Below, in pieces: positions 43,231-52,302 of a stretch of DNA of 64,000 nt. The notes beneath the pieces were generated by a model. That model was not told the origin of the DNA, made no database searches, and was given only the letters and a program-made list of their open reading frames with translations. The position numbers and the translations under genes are program-made. The DNA is taken from positions 59,541 to 123,540 of the forward strand of contig NZ_JOBH01000020.1 in assembly GCF_000717745.1 (NCBI RefSeq), in the 5' to 3' direction. The DNA comes from Streptomyces violens (GTDB lineage: Bacteria; Actinomycetota; Actinomycetes; Streptomycetales; Streptomycetaceae). Each line of letters starts with the position of its first letter. The first letter of the stretch is position 1.

Positions 43231-44385
43231 ATGGAAGCACTGCTCGTCCTTATCGCCCTCCTCGCGATCGCGGGGCTGATCGGCTATCCCCTGGCGCGGC
43301 GCCGGCGCGCGCTCCAGCAGGCCGGCCGGGGCCTGGCGTCGGTCGCCGACCCCATGGCCGGGTACGGCTTCGTCCCCGCCGAGCAGCTGGACGCGCGGCT
43401 GCCCGGACCCGACCCGGAGCTGACGGAGGCGCTGGAGGAGATCGCCCGCACACAGGACTGGCGGCCGGCGTCCCGGCTGCTGGCCGGTACCCCCGAGGGC
43501 GACGAGCGGCGCTGGCAGCGCGTGCAGTCGCTGGCGGGCGCCGCGGCGTTCGCGTCGGCGCACGCGGGGGACGGTGCGCCGGGCGCGCCCGGTGAGGCGC
43601 CGAGCGGCAGCCGGGGCGGCATCTGGCTGCGCACCTGGCGCTCCGAGAAGCCCAAGGACTCCGGCGCCGCCCAGACGCACGCGCAGTTCCTGGTGGTCCA
43701 GGCCATGCGCGACCCCGGCTCGCAGGACTTCCGCATGATCCTGGAAGAGGCCCGCACGGTCTGCCAGGAAGCGCGGCTGCTGGCCCCCGGCAGCCCGGTC
43801 CCGTACATCATCGAGCTGGCCGCGGCCCGCGGCCTCGGCGACCGCCGCCCCGACTACGAAGAGCTGTGGTCCAAGGTCGTCCAGCGCGCGCCGCAGCACA
43901 TGGGCGCGCACCTCGCGGCGCTGCCGTACTGGTCGGAGAAGTGGCACGGCTCCAAGGAGGACGCCGACGCGTTCACCGAGCGCGCGGCCGCCGGCGCGGC
44001 CGCCGATTCGCTCCTCCCCGCCCTCCCGCTCTTCTCGGTGTACGACCACCTGCCCGAGGCCAACATGGTCCGCAGCCTCTTCCAGAGCGCGGTCGTGGAG
44101 CGCGCGATCGAGGGCGCGCATTACGCGCTGAGCAAGGCGCCCGCCGCCCATCCGGTGGCGCCGCACGTCCGCCACCTCCTCATCTGGTTCCTCGTCCAGG
44201 CGGAGCGGTATGCGGAGGCCATGGAGCAGCTGCGCCTGGTGGACGGCCATGTCGGCGCGGTGCCCTGGTCGTTCCACCCGCAGCCGGCCGCCGCATACGC
44301 CACGTACCGCGCCCTCGCCGTCGCCGGCTGGGAGTCCCAGGGCGGCACCCCGGCAACGCTCCCGCCGGACCGCCCCCCGTTCTGA
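43231..44385 (+). CDS. Membrane-anchored protein of unknown function
   Basis: A 384-residue protein with an N-terminal helix (ALLVLIALLAIAGLIGYPLA) followed by Arg residues, so most of it is probably cytoplasmic. The rest is helical with repeat-like character (DPELTEALEEIARTQDWRPA, VPYIIELAAARGLGDRRPDY, YWSEKWHGSKEDADAFTERA), resembling DUF4034-type proteins, although I cannot confirm that family. No catalytic motif is visible. The gene is divergent from the cystathionine gene and lies 90 bases before msrA in the same direction, so a two-gene unit is possible. Confidence 0.75.
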   Translation: MEALLVLIALLAIAGLIGYPLARRRRALQQAGRGLASVADPMAGYGFVPAEQLDARLPGPDPELTEALEEIARTQDWRPASRLLAGTPEGDERRWQRVQSLAGAAAFASAHAGDGAPGAPGEAPSGSRGGIWLRTWRSEKPKDSGAAQTHAQFLVVQAMRDPGSQDFRMILEEARTVCQEARLLAPGSPVPYIIELAAARGLGDRRPDYEELWSKVVQRAPQHMGAHLAALPYWSEKWHGSKEDADAFTERAAAGAAADSLLPALPLFSVYDHLPEANMVRSLFQSAVVERAIEGAHYALSKAPAAHPVAPHVRHLLIWFLVQAERYAEAMEQLRLVDGHVGAVPWSFHPQPAAAYATYRALAVAGWESQGGTPATLPPDRPPF

Positions 44386-44475
44386 CCGGAATTCCCGACG
44401 CCCCCGGCACGTTCACCGGACACCGAGTCACCGCCCGCCCCCGTCCCTTCCTCTCCTCCCCGGAGCCTGATCACG

Positions 44476-45135
44476 ATGCTGTTCTCCCGCTTCAAGAACC
44501 ACCTCCCCTCCGCCGACGAGGCGCTGAAGGGCCGCCCCGAGCCGGAGTTCACGGTCCCCGACCGCCACACCGTCCTCGGCAACGCCCTGCTCGGCCCGTA
44601 CCCGGAGGGCCTGGAGGTCGCCGACTTCGGGCTGGGCTGCTTCTGGGGCGCCGAGCGCAAGTTCTGGCAGACCGACGGCGTATGGACGACCCTCGTCGGC
44701 TACCAGGGCGGCCACACGCCGAACCCCACGTACGAAGAGGTCTGCAGCGGCCACACCGGCCACACGGAAGCAGTCCGCGTCGTCTTCGACCCGTCGAAGG
44801 TCTCCTACGCCGCCCTCCTCAAGGTCTTCTGGGAGTCCCACGACCCCACCCAGGGCTTCCGCCAGGGCAATGACGTCGGCACGCAGTACCGCTCCGCGAT
44901 CTACACCCACTCCCCCGCCCAGCAGCAGACCGCCGAAGCCTCCCGCGACGCCTACCAGAAGGTCCTCGCCGCGTCCGGCTACGCCGACATCACCACCGAA
45001 CTCCTCCCGGCCGCCCCCTTCTACCCGGCCGAGCCCTACCACCAGCAGTACCTCGACAAAAACCCCGCAGGCTACTGCGGCATCGGCGGCACGGGCGTCT
45101 CCTGCCCGGTGGGGGTGGCTCAGGCGGAGGACTGA
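44476..45135 (+). CDS. msrA: Peptide methionine sulfoxide reductase A
   Basis: A 219-residue enzyme that reduces the S epimer of methionine sulfoxide in oxidised proteins. The catalytic motif is [13 protein letters not shown], and [34 protein letters not shown] and [17 protein letters not shown] are family hallmarks. The C-terminal Cys residues (GYC and GVSCPV) are the likely resolving cysteines. A 40-residue N-terminal extension ([16 protein letters not shown]) is usual in actinobacteria and E. coli. CGGAG precedes the ATG. The last 16 bases overlap the convergent SDR gene end. Confidence 0.96.
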   Translation: MLFSRFKNHLPSADEALKGRPEPEFTVPDRHTVLGNALLGPYPEGLEVADFGLGCFWGAERKFWQTDGVWTTLVGYQGGHTPNPTYEEVCSGHTGHTEAVRVVFDPSKVSYAALLKVFWESHDPTQGFRQGNDVGTQYRSAIYTHSPAQQQTAEASRDAYQKVLAASGYADITTELLPAAPFYPAEPYHQQYLDKNPAGYCGIGGTGVSCPVGVAQAED

Positions 45136-45806
45136 GGAGGCCGGGGGGTCACAACTCCCGTAGGGCCGATCACCGCTTCGGGTGGGGTGTGGCGTTCGTG
45201 GAGGGTGTAGTAGGCCGCGCCGATTGTGTCCGCTGCGGTGGGGGACGTCGGTGGGGACGTCATCGTGATGGTGGCGGTGTGGATGCCGTGCGGGGTGAGT
45301 TCGGCGTGCAGGGTCTGGGCGTAGTTGCGGAGGGCGGCCATGGCCAGGCCGGCGTTGGCGAGGGACGGGGTGGGGACCGTGGCCGCGGCGCCGGTAGTGA
45401 TCAGGAGCGTGCCGGAGCCGCGGGCGAGCATGTCCGGGAGGACCTGGCCCACGGCGGTGATCGCGCCGAGGACGTAGAGGTCGAACTGGGCGGAGGCCGC
45501 GGCGGCGGTGGTCTGCGCGGCGTGGGTGACCGGGCCGGACGGGCCGGGGGCGTAGTCCAGTACGTCGGCGGGGCCCAGTGTCTCGGTCGCCTGCGCGAGC
45601 GCGGCGGCCAGCGCGTCGCGGTCGCGGATGTCCGCGGGGAACGCGGCGGCGGGGATGTCCAGCCCGGCCAGTTCGGCGACCTGGGCGTCCAGCCGGTCCT
45701 TCGTACGGGCGACGAGCCCGACCCGGTAGCCGTGGCGCCCGAACGCGCGGGCCACCCCCATGCCCCGCCCCGGCCCGGCACCGACCATCACGAGCGTCTT
45801 GGCCAC
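45120..45806 (-). CDS. SDR-fold protein with lost catalytic Tyr/Lys
   Basis: A 228-residue Rossmann protein. The dinucleotide motif is [20 protein letters not shown], followed by [11 protein letters not shown] and [11 protein letters not shown]. At the position of the active-site YxxxK, just before [14 protein letters not shown], the sequence reads [13 protein letters not shown], with Ala and Met where Tyr and Lys should be. It therefore probably binds NAD(P) without normal SDR catalysis, or works differently. GTG start with GAGAGGAG upstream. It converges on msrA with a 16-base overlap. Confidence 0.8.
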   Translation of the reverse strand: MAKTLVMVGAGPGRGMGVARAFGRHGYRVGLVARTKDRLDAQVAELAGLDIPAAAFPADIRDRDALAAALAQATETLGPADVLDYAPGPSGPVTHAAQTTAAAASAQFDLYVLGAITAVGQVLPDMLARGSGTLLITTGAAATVPTPSLANAGLAMAALRNYAQTLHAELTPHGIHTATITMTSPPTSPTAADTIGAAYYTLHERHTPPEAVIGPTGVVTPRPPQSSA

Positions 45807-45973
45807 CGCTGCTCCTCTCCGCGCCGGCGGCGGGCCCGGAACTGCGGCGGCCGCGCCGGCTGATCACTTGATCACTTGTCGGGTGCGTTTCCTTGGTGTG
45901 CCCGCTCAACGCCCGGTGACACCAGACCGTCAACGTCCGGGGTCAAAGGAAGGGAGAGTGATGACACCGGCTC

Positions 45974-46798
45974 TCAGGGCTTCCGGGCCACCAGGGCGTA
46001 CTGGGCTACCTGCGGGGGCTGGGTGGGGGTGCCGTCCGGGGCGGGGTCCGGGCGCCAGTGGGTGCAGGAGACCAGGCCGGGCGGGAGCAGCTCCAGGCCC
46101 GCGGCGAAGCGGGCGATCTCCGCGCCGGTGCGGGCGGTGATCGGCGGAGTGGCGTTCTCGTTCCAGAAGCGCATGGCCGCGGCGTTGCCCTCGCCGCCCA
46201 GTTCGAGGGTGGGGTGGGTGAGGACGAGGTGACTGCCGGACGGTACGGCGGCGAGCAGCCGGTCCACGGTCCGCTGCGCCCGCTCGGTGTCGAGGACGAA
46301 GTTGAGGATGCCGAGGAGCATGATCGCGACGGGCCGGTCGAGGTCTAGGGTCCGGGCGGCCGCGTGCAGGATCGCGTCCGGGTCGTGCGCGTCCGCGTCG
46401 ATGTAGTCGGTGGCGCCGCCGGGCGCGCTGGTCAGCAGCGTGCGGGCGTGTGTGAGGACGATGGGGTCGTTGTCGACGTAGACCACGTGGGAGTCGGGCG
46501 CGACGCGCTGGGCGACCTCGTGGGTGTTGTCGGCGGTGGGCAGGCCGGTGCCGATGTCGAGGAACTGGCGGACGCCGGCCTCGCCCGCGAGATGGCGCAC
46601 CGCGCGGCCGAGGAACGCCCGGTCGGCGCGTGCGACCTCGCCGATGCTCGGGTACAGGCCGGTGATGTGGTCGCCGACCTCGCGGTCGACGGCGTAGTTG
46701 TCCTTGCCGCCGAGCCAGTGGTTCCAGACCCGGGCGTTGTGCGCGACCTCGGTGTTGATCCGGGACATGTGCTCTGCGTGCCCGTCGCCGTCCGCCAT
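45974..46798 (-). CDS. SAM-dependent methyltransferase, Methyltransf_19/DUF574 type
   Basis: A 274-residue protein of a family greatly expanded in Streptomyces. Characteristic segments: NARVWNHWLGGKDNYAVDRE near the N terminus, the SAM loop QFLDIGTGLPTADNTHEVA, VVYVDNDPIVLTHAR, and IMLLGILNFVL. Such proteins are often linked to conservon or regulatory genes, and their substrates are unknown. The start is ATG 46798, with GGAGGGG about 16 bases upstream. Longer upstream frames lack family features. It stands alone between the SDR and DUF2786 genes. Confidence 0.88.
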   Translation of the reverse strand: MADGDGHAEHMSRINTEVAHNARVWNHWLGGKDNYAVDREVGDHITGLYPSIGEVARADRAFLGRAVRHLAGEAGVRQFLDIGTGLPTADNTHEVAQRVAPDSHVVYVDNDPIVLTHARTLLTSAPGGATDYIDADAHDPDAILHAAARTLDLDRPVAIMLLGILNFVLDTERAQRTVDRLLAAVPSGSHLVLTHPTLELGGEGNAAAMRFWNENATPPITARTGAEIARFAAGLELLPPGLVSCTHWRPDPAPDGTPTQPPQVAQYALVARKP

Positions 46799-46929
46799 AC
46801 GGTGTGTCCGTTCCCCTCCGGGCCGGTACCGGGGCGTACCGGGCCACCGGTAAGTGACGTTACCAGTGGGGGAGTTGGGGCCTGCGGGGCGGCAGCCCCA
46901 CGGCCAGCGAGGCGGCAGCCCAACGAGCC

Positions 46930-48201
46930 CTACGACCCGCCGTGGTCCAGCCGGGCGCGGTCCGCGGCCGCCGCGCCCTGGTGGAGGCCCTCCGCGTCCC
47001 GTACGCCCCGCATCCGTACCGCCGTGGTCTCGGGGAAGAGCGCGCCGGTCCGCTCCTGGACCGCGAGGTCGCGGGCGGCCAGTACCGGCAGCAGGTCCGG
47101 CGTCCCCTCGGCGGCCTCGGCGGTGACGTGGTCGGCGGCGTCGGTGAGGCGGTCGCGGATGCGGGAGGCGTAGCCGGCGAGGAAGGACTGGCGGAAGTCC
47201 TTGGTGCGGCGGGACTTGCCGCGGGCGTGGTGGGAGTCGGCGGCGCGGTTCATGGCGGTGGTGGCCTGGACGAGGAGCGAGGTGTAGAGCAGTTCGGCGG
47301 CGTCCAGGTCCGGTGCGAATCCGACGAGGGTGGTGAAGGCGGCGTCCGGGGACCAGACGGCCTGGCAGCGGTTGGCGACGGCCACGGCGTCCAGGAGCAG
47401 CGCCTTGGCGTTCTCGTAGGGGCCCTCGACGCCGATGCGCAGGGTCTCCGGGCCGCCGTCGGGGGCGGCGCCCGCGAGCAGCGCCTCGGAGACGCTGTGC
47501 CGGGCCATCAGTTCCTGGGCCTTCGCGGAGAGCGCCTCGGCCTCCTCGGGGAAGGCGGTGGACTCGGCCTTGGCGAGCAGGCCGCGGATGCGACCGAGGA
47601 CGCGCGGCTCGTCGGCCGGGCGCGCCTCGGCGTGCGCCGTACCGGCCGTCCGCGCGCCCCGCGCCCCCGGCACCGGCCCCGTAGGCGTGACCCGGGGCAG
47701 CCGGCCGAGGACCCGCAGCACCTCCAGGACCGCGCAGAGCGCCTCGAAGCGGGTGGTGCGGCGGCGCCGGGCCAGCGTGTCCGGATAACCGCCGTCGTCG
47801 GGCCACCAGACCTCGGCGCCCGCCTCTCGGAGCTGTGCGGGCCAGCGCGGCGGGAGTTCCCCGGCGGGGTAGCGGCGGAGCTCGGCGGCGACGAGGTCGG
47901 CGGCCAGCTCGGGCGCCGCACCCGCGCGCCGTACGAGACGTACCAGGTCGGCGGGGTGCCAGCCGCCCTCCCAGCAGCCGCGCACGGTCGCCGCAGCGGC
48001 GGTCAGCAGGGCCCGGCCCACGGCCTCGGGGCCGGCCGGGTCCGCGCTCAGCGCCGAGGCGCCGGCCTCGACGGCGTCCTCGGCGGGCCTGCCGTCCGCG
48101 GCGTACCGGACCGCGCCCAGTACGCGTGCCACGGTCTCCTCGGCGCCGTGCGCGGCCCCGCTTTCCCGGCGCCCGCCGCGCCCCTCGCCCTTGTTGCCCA
48201 C
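46930..48201 (-). CDS. DUF2786-domain protein
   Basis: A 423-residue protein. An N-terminal Ala-rich helical domain precedes DUF2786 at about 195-235 (RVLGRIRGLLAKAESTAFPE and EAEALSAKAQELMARHSVSE). The C-terminal half contains YENAKALLLDAVAVANRCQA and KDFRQSFLAGYASRIRDRL, which recur in this family. Function is unknown; relatives occur in phages and bacteria. The likely start is GTG 48201, with TACAGT 6 bases before it, which suggests a leaderless message. No membrane segment. Confidence 0.8.
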   Translation of the reverse strand: MGNKGEGRGGRRESGAAHGAEETVARVLGAVRYAADGRPAEDAVEAGASALSADPAGPEAVGRALLTAAAATVRGCWEGGWHPADLVRLVRRAGAAPELAADLVAAELRRYPAGELPPRWPAQLREAGAEVWWPDDGGYPDTLARRRRTTRFEALCAVLEVLRVLGRLPRVTPTGPVPGARGARTAGTAHAEARPADEPRVLGRIRGLLAKAESTAFPEEAEALSAKAQELMARHSVSEALLAGAAPDGGPETLRIGVEGPYENAKALLLDAVAVANRCQAVWSPDAAFTTLVGFAPDLDAAELLYTSLLVQATTAMNRAADSHHARGKSRRTKDFRQSFLAGYASRIRDRLTDAADHVTAEAAEGTPDLLPVLAARDLAVQERTGALFPETTAVRMRGVRDAEGLHQGAAAADRARLDHGGS

Positions 48202-48243
48202 CGGATCACTGTACGGACGCGTACGGTGCGGCCGGAAACAGTG

Positions 48244-48282
48244 GCGGGCGGCACCCGGACCGGTGTCCGGAGTGCCGCCCGC
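48244..48282 (-). terminator. Strong terminator after the L,D-transpeptidase gene
   Basis: A 17-base stem with one bulged base: left arm 48244-48260 (GCGGGCGGCACCCGGAC), loop CGGT, right arm 48265-48282. It lies between the transpeptidase stop (48341) and the DUF2786 start, where transcription from the right should end. Confidence 0.85.
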
Positions 48283-48340
48283 GCACGGCTCGGGGAAGCC
48301 GTCAGGTCGGTGAGCTGTCGGTCGGGTCAGGTCGCCCGCG

Positions 48341-49612
48341 TCACTGCAGGGCGCTGCCCGCCGTCCACTGAGACCAGTCCATGTTCCAGCCGTTCAGGCC
48401 GTTGTCGGGCTGGATGGTCTTGTCCGGGGAGTTCTTCATGACCACGACGTCACCGAGCAGGGAGTGGTCGTAGAACCAGGCGCCGTCGGTCTTGTCGTCC
48501 TTGGCACCCTTCGCGTCCTCGAGGCCGATGCAGCCGTGGCTGGTGTTGGCCTTGCCGAAGATGCCCTTGCCCCAGTAGTTGCCGTGGATGAACGTGCCGG
48601 AGTCCGACAGCCGCATGGCGTGCGGGACATCGGGGATGTCGTACTCGCCCTTGCCGTTCTTCTTCTTGAAGCCGACCGTCGAGCCGTCCATGCGGGTCTG
48701 GAGGTACTTCTCGGAGATCACGAGCTGACCGTTGTAGGTCGGGTTCTCCTGGCCGCCGGCCGAGATCGGGATCTGCTTGACGGTCTTGCCGTCCCGCACC
48801 ACGGTCATCTGGTGGGTCTTGGCGTCGACGGTGCTCACCTGGGAGCGGCCCACGTCGAAGCTGACGGTCTTGTCCTGGATGCCCTGCACGCCGGGCGACG
48901 CCTCCACGCCGTCCAGGTCGAGGTCCATGGTGACCTTGGAGCCGGCCTTCCAGTACTCCTGCGGGCGGAAGTCCAGGCGGGTGTCGCTGAACCAGTGGCC
49001 GACGACCTTCTGGTTGCTGCTCGCCGCGACCTTGATCTTCGACTCGACGGCGGCCTTGTTCTTGACCGGCTTGTCGAAGTTCAGCGACACCGGCATGCCC
49101 ACGCCGACGGTCGAGCCGTCTTCAGGCGTGAAGTTGCCGATGAAGCTGTTGGTGGGCGAGACGGTGCTGAACGTCGAGTGCTCGACCGCCGTGCGGCTCT
49201 TGGAGTCCTCGGCGTGCGCGGTGATCCGGTACTTCGTGGAGCGCTTCAGCGGGGACTGCGGCTGCCAGGACTTGCCGTCGGGCGAGAGCGTGCCGGCCAC
49301 CTGCTCCTTGGACTCCACGGAGGTCATCGTGACGTCGGTCAGCTTGCCGTCCGCGACGGTGACCTTGGTGTCGCTGTTGATGCCCGCGTCGTCCGTGCCG
49401 CTCTTCGGAGCGATCTTGATCTTGGCGTCCGAGGCGTCCTTGGCGGCCGCCCTGTCGACCTGTTCCTGTTTCTGGTGCTCCTGGGGAGGCCCCGAGCCGC
49501 CGCTGTCGCCGCTCGCCTTGTCGGCACCGCCGCCGCAGGCCGCGAGCGTCAGCGCCCCGCCCAGCAGAGCGGCGGTGGCTATGAAGCCCCTGCGGCGCTT
49601 GCTGTCCGTCAT
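48341..49612 (-). CDS. Lipoprotein L,D-transpeptidase (YkuD) with Ig-like domains
   Basis: A 423-residue cell-wall enzyme. It has a lipoprotein signal with lipobox LTLAAC (Cys26), a charged Gly/Ser/Gln linker, two beta-rich Ig-like domains (about 62-150 and 155-255), and a YkuD catalytic domain at about 258-385. The active site is FIHGNYW (His343) and TSHGCIGL (His359, Cys361). The enzyme makes 3-3 peptidoglycan crosslinks from tetrapeptides and is insensitive to most beta-lactams. The layout is close to mycobacterial LdtMt2. A Trp-rich C-terminal tail (GWNMDWSQW) follows the catalytic domain. GGAG lies 9 bases upstream of the ATG. Confidence 0.95.
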   Translation of the reverse strand: MTDSKRRRGFIATAALLGGALTLAACGGGADKASGDSGGSGPPQEHQKQEQVDRAAAKDASDAKIKIAPKSGTDDAGINSDTKVTVADGKLTDVTMTSVESKEQVAGTLSPDGKSWQPQSPLKRSTKYRITAHAEDSKSRTAVEHSTFSTVSPTNSFIGNFTPEDGSTVGVGMPVSLNFDKPVKNKAAVESKIKVAASSNQKVVGHWFSDTRLDFRPQEYWKAGSKVTMDLDLDGVEASPGVQGIQDKTVSFDVGRSQVSTVDAKTHQMTVVRDGKTVKQIPISAGGQENPTYNGQLVISEKYLQTRMDGSTVGFKKKNGKGEYDIPDVPHAMRLSDSGTFIHGNYWGKGIFGKANTSHGCIGLEDAKGAKDDKTDGAWFYDHSLLGDVVVMKNSPDKTIQPDNGLNGWNMDWSQWTAGSALQ

Positions 49613-49810
49613 CAGTCACTACTCCATTGCTTACTGAACCTGAAGGTTCCCCGAGCCGGACTGGGCGCACTACGTCCCAGTCGCTCCCATGATGAACACC
49701 TGTTCCCCATTTCCCGTTCCATTCGCCCGGAAAGTGTGGGAAAGGACACCCGCCGGTACGGGCGTGCGGACGGCCGCCCGTACCGGCCCTTCAGGCCCTG
49801 GAGCCGCGGC

Positions 49811-50140
49811 TCAGACGAGCTCTTCGTCGTCCCCCGCGTCCCCGAGGTCCCACTCCTCGGCCTCGGGGTCGTACTCGGTCTCCTCGCTGGTCCAGGACGC
49901 CTGGGTCAGTTCGACGCCCGGTACGTCGTTGACGAGGTCGAAGGGGTCGACGAGGTGCGCGACGGCCTCGGCCGGCTCCGCCTGGACCGCTTGCCGCGCG
50001 TGGCTGCGCTCCTGATCGGAGAGATGGTCCTCGTCGCTGATCCCGTCGAGGGCCGCGCCGGTCAGCAGGTCGGGATCCGTGATCTCCATGACCAGGTCGA
50101 CGCGCAGGCGGACAAAGCGTGATGTGTCACCGTTGCTCAT
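49811..50140 (-). CDS. Small acidic conserved protein
   Basis: A 109-residue protein, very acidic, without signal or membrane segments. RFVRLRVDLVMEITDPDLLT is followed by a helical part (ISDEDHLSDQERSHARQAVQ) and an Asp/Glu-rich C terminus (ETEYDPEAEEWDLGD, ending DDEELV). No known family comes to mind. The ATG at 50140 is preferred over the longer frame because TACCCT (a -10) lies 7 bases before it. It reads away from the secreted-protein gene at 50247. Confidence 0.75.
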   Translation of the reverse strand: MSNGDTSRFVRLRVDLVMEITDPDLLTGAALDGISDEDHLSDQERSHARQAVQAEPAEAVAHLVDPFDLVNDVPGVELTQASWTSEETEYDPEAEEWDLGDAGDDEELV

Positions 50141-50147
50141 GCCACGG

Positions 50148-50153
50148 AGGGTA
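50148..50153 (-). promoter_or_regulatory. -10 box for the small acidic protein gene
   Basis: TACCCT on the minus strand ends 7 bases before the ATG at 50140, consistent with a leaderless transcript. Confidence 0.45.
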
Positions 50154-50246
50154 AGCACGTCGGGCCCCTGGCTTCCCCACGACCCGCGGCTGTTACTAAC
50201 ATCTGGGTAACGGCCCAACCGCCGAGCCGTGAAGGGGGATCGTTCC

Positions 50247-50630
50247 GTGACCGCACGCCGACCACTGGTGACTGCCGCTGCGGCCGGTTCGGTGCTGATC
50301 GCGCTCTGTTTTGTACCGTCGGCGAACGCCACGGCCGAGCACGACGACGGAATGCGGCACTCCGCAGCCCCGGCCGTGGGCCAGGACGTACGGGCCGGTA
50401 CGGATGCGGCCGCGGGGGCCGAAGAGGGCGCCGGTCAGCAGGGGCGGATCGCCCCCGGTACACAGGTCGCCGCCGGCACCGACGGCACGCAGGGCACCGG
50501 CGAGGTCCGGCTCGCCGACTCCGGCTCCCTCGACACCACCCCGTACGCCGTCGGCGGCACGGCCTTCCTCGGCATCGGGGCCGCTCTGGTCACCCTCGCC
50601 GTGCGCCGCTCGCGCGGCGAGACGGCCTGA
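50247..50630 (+). CDS. Secreted protein with C-terminal membrane anchor
   Basis: A 127-residue protein. Residues 1-30 are a signal peptide (TAAAAGSVLIALCFVPSANA). The central 65 residues are low complexity, rich in Ala, Gly, Thr, Glu and Gln, and probably disordered. A C-terminal hydrophobic helix (YAVGGTAFLGIGAALVTLAV) ends in RRSRGETA. The layout resembles cell-wall sorting signals, but no LPxTG or LAxTG motif is present, so sortase attachment is doubtful. AAGGGGG lies before GTG 50247. Function unknown. It converges on hutH with a 46-base gap. Confidence 0.75.
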   Translation: MTARRPLVTAAAAGSVLIALCFVPSANATAEHDDGMRHSAAPAVGQDVRAGTDAAAGAEEGAGQQGRIAPGTQVAAGTDGTQGTGEVRLADSGSLDTTPYAVGGTAFLGIGAALVTLAVRRSRGETA

Positions 50631-50676
50631 GAGCCCGCGAGACCCCGCGGGGCTTCCAGGCCGTCCGCTCCACGCG

Positions 50677-52221
50677 TCAGTCCAGCTTGCCCGTGACCGA
50701 CTCCACGGCCGCGACCAGCTTGCCGCCGCGCACGAACTCGTACGCCGCCGCCAGGTCGGGCGCGAGGAAACGATCCTCCCCGGGGCCCTGCACGCCCTCG
50801 GCCCGTACGGCGTCCAGCACCGCGCGGGTGGCGGGCGACGGGGCCAGTCCCTCGCGCATCTCCACCGCGCGGGTCGCCGCGTACATCTCGACGGCGACCA
50901 CCCGGGTCAGGTTGTCGATCGCGGTTCGCAGCTTGCGCGCCGCCGACCAGCCCATCGAGACATGGTCCTCCTGCATGGCGGAGGACGGGATGGAGTCCAC
51001 CGAGGCCGGGGCCGCGAGCCGCTTCATCTCGCTGACCAGCGCGGCCTGCGTGTACTGGGCGATCATCAGGCCGGAGTCCACGCCCGGGTCGCCGGCCAGG
51101 AAGGCGGGCAGGCCGTGGGAGCGGTTCTTGTCCAGCAGCCGGTCGGTGCGGCGCTCGGCGACCGAGCCGAGGTCGGCGGCGGCGATGGCGAGGAAGTCCA
51201 GGACATAGGCGACCGGGGCGCCGTGGAAGTTGCCGTTGGACTCCACCCGGCCGTCCTCCAGGACGACGGGGTTGTCCACGGCGGCGGCCAGCTCGCGCTC
51301 GGCGACGAGGCGGGCGTGCGCGAGGGTGTCCCGGCCCGCGCCCGCGACCTGCGGGGCGCAGCGCACGGAGTAGGCGTCCTGGACGCGCGGGGCGTCGTCC
51401 TGGTGGTGGCCGGTGAGCTCGGAGCCGGTCAGCACCTTCAGCATGTTGGCGGCCGAGGCGGCCTGGCCCGGGTGCGGGCGGATGGCGTGCAGCTCGGGCG
51501 CGAGGACCTTGTCCGTACCGAGCAGCGCCTCCAGGGAGAGCGCGGCGGTGATGTCGGCCGAGGTGAACAGGCGGGCGAGGTCGGCGCAGGCCATGACCAG
51601 CATGCCGAGCATGCCGTCGGTGCCGTTGAGGAGGGCCAGGCCCTCCTTCTCGCGCAGCTCGACGGGCTCGATGCCATGGGCCGCCAGCAGCTCGGCGGAG
51701 GGCCGTACGACGCCGTCGGGGCCCTCGGCCTCCCCCTCGCCCATCAGGGTCAGCGCGCAGTGCGAGAGCGGCGCGAGGTCGCCGGAGCAGCCGAGGGAGC
51801 CGTACTCGTGGACGACGGGGGTGATGCCCGCGTTCAGCAGCTCCGCCATCGTGTCGACGACCAGGGGGCGTACGCCCGTACGGCCCGAGGCCAGGGTCTT
51901 CAGGCGCAGGAACATCAGCGCGCGGACCACCTCGCGCTCCACGCGCGGGCCCATGCCGGCCGCGTGCGAGCGGACGATGTTGCGCTGCAGCTGGGCGCGG
52001 AGCTCCGGGCTGATGTGCCGGACGGCGAGCGCGCCGAAGCCGGTGGAGACGCCGTAGACCGGGTCCGGCTTGGCGGCGAGGTCGTCGATGAAGGCGCGGG
52101 AGGCGGCGACGGCCTCGCGGGCGTCGGCGGAAACCTCGATCCGGGCGGCGCCACGGGCCACGTCGATGACGTCCTGAGCGGTCGTGCCGGTCGTCCCCAG
52201 CACCACGGTGTGCATATCCAT
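50677..52221 (-). CDS. hutH: Histidine ammonia-lyase
   Basis: A 514-residue enzyme converting histidine to urocanate, the first step of histidine use. The electrophilic MIO cofactor is normally made from Ala-Ser-Gly. Here the motif is GSLGCSGDLAPLSH, that is Cys145-Ser146-Gly147, a variant allowed by the family signature. VYGVSTGFG near residue 55 and the downstream QEDHVSMGW loop are also conserved. ATG 52221 or ATG 52215 could be the start. No other hut genes are close, so histidine use genes are dispersed in this genome. Confidence 0.96.
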   Translation of the reverse strand: MDMHTVVLGTTGTTAQDVIDVARGAARIEVSADAREAVAASRAFIDDLAAKPDPVYGVSTGFGALAVRHISPELRAQLQRNIVRSHAAGMGPRVEREVVRALMFLRLKTLASGRTGVRPLVVDTMAELLNAGITPVVHEYGSLGCSGDLAPLSHCALTLMGEGEAEGPDGVVRPSAELLAAHGIEPVELREKEGLALLNGTDGMLGMLVMACADLARLFTSADITAALSLEALLGTDKVLAPELHAIRPHPGQAASAANMLKVLTGSELTGHHQDDAPRVQDAYSVRCAPQVAGAGRDTLAHARLVAERELAAAVDNPVVLEDGRVESNGNFHGAPVAYVLDFLAIAAADLGSVAERRTDRLLDKNRSHGLPAFLAGDPGVDSGLMIAQYTQAALVSEMKRLAAPASVDSIPSSAMQEDHVSMGWSAARKLRTAIDNLTRVVAVEMYAATRAVEMREGLAPSPATRAVLDAVRAEGVQGPGEDRFLAPDLAAAYEFVRGGKLVAAVESVTGKLD

Positions 52222-52302
52222 ATTCAGGCACCCTAGAGAGTGAAAGCGCAGATGTCATCAGCGGGGTACGGCTGCACCCCTTACCTCGCGGGACGCACCG
52301 GT

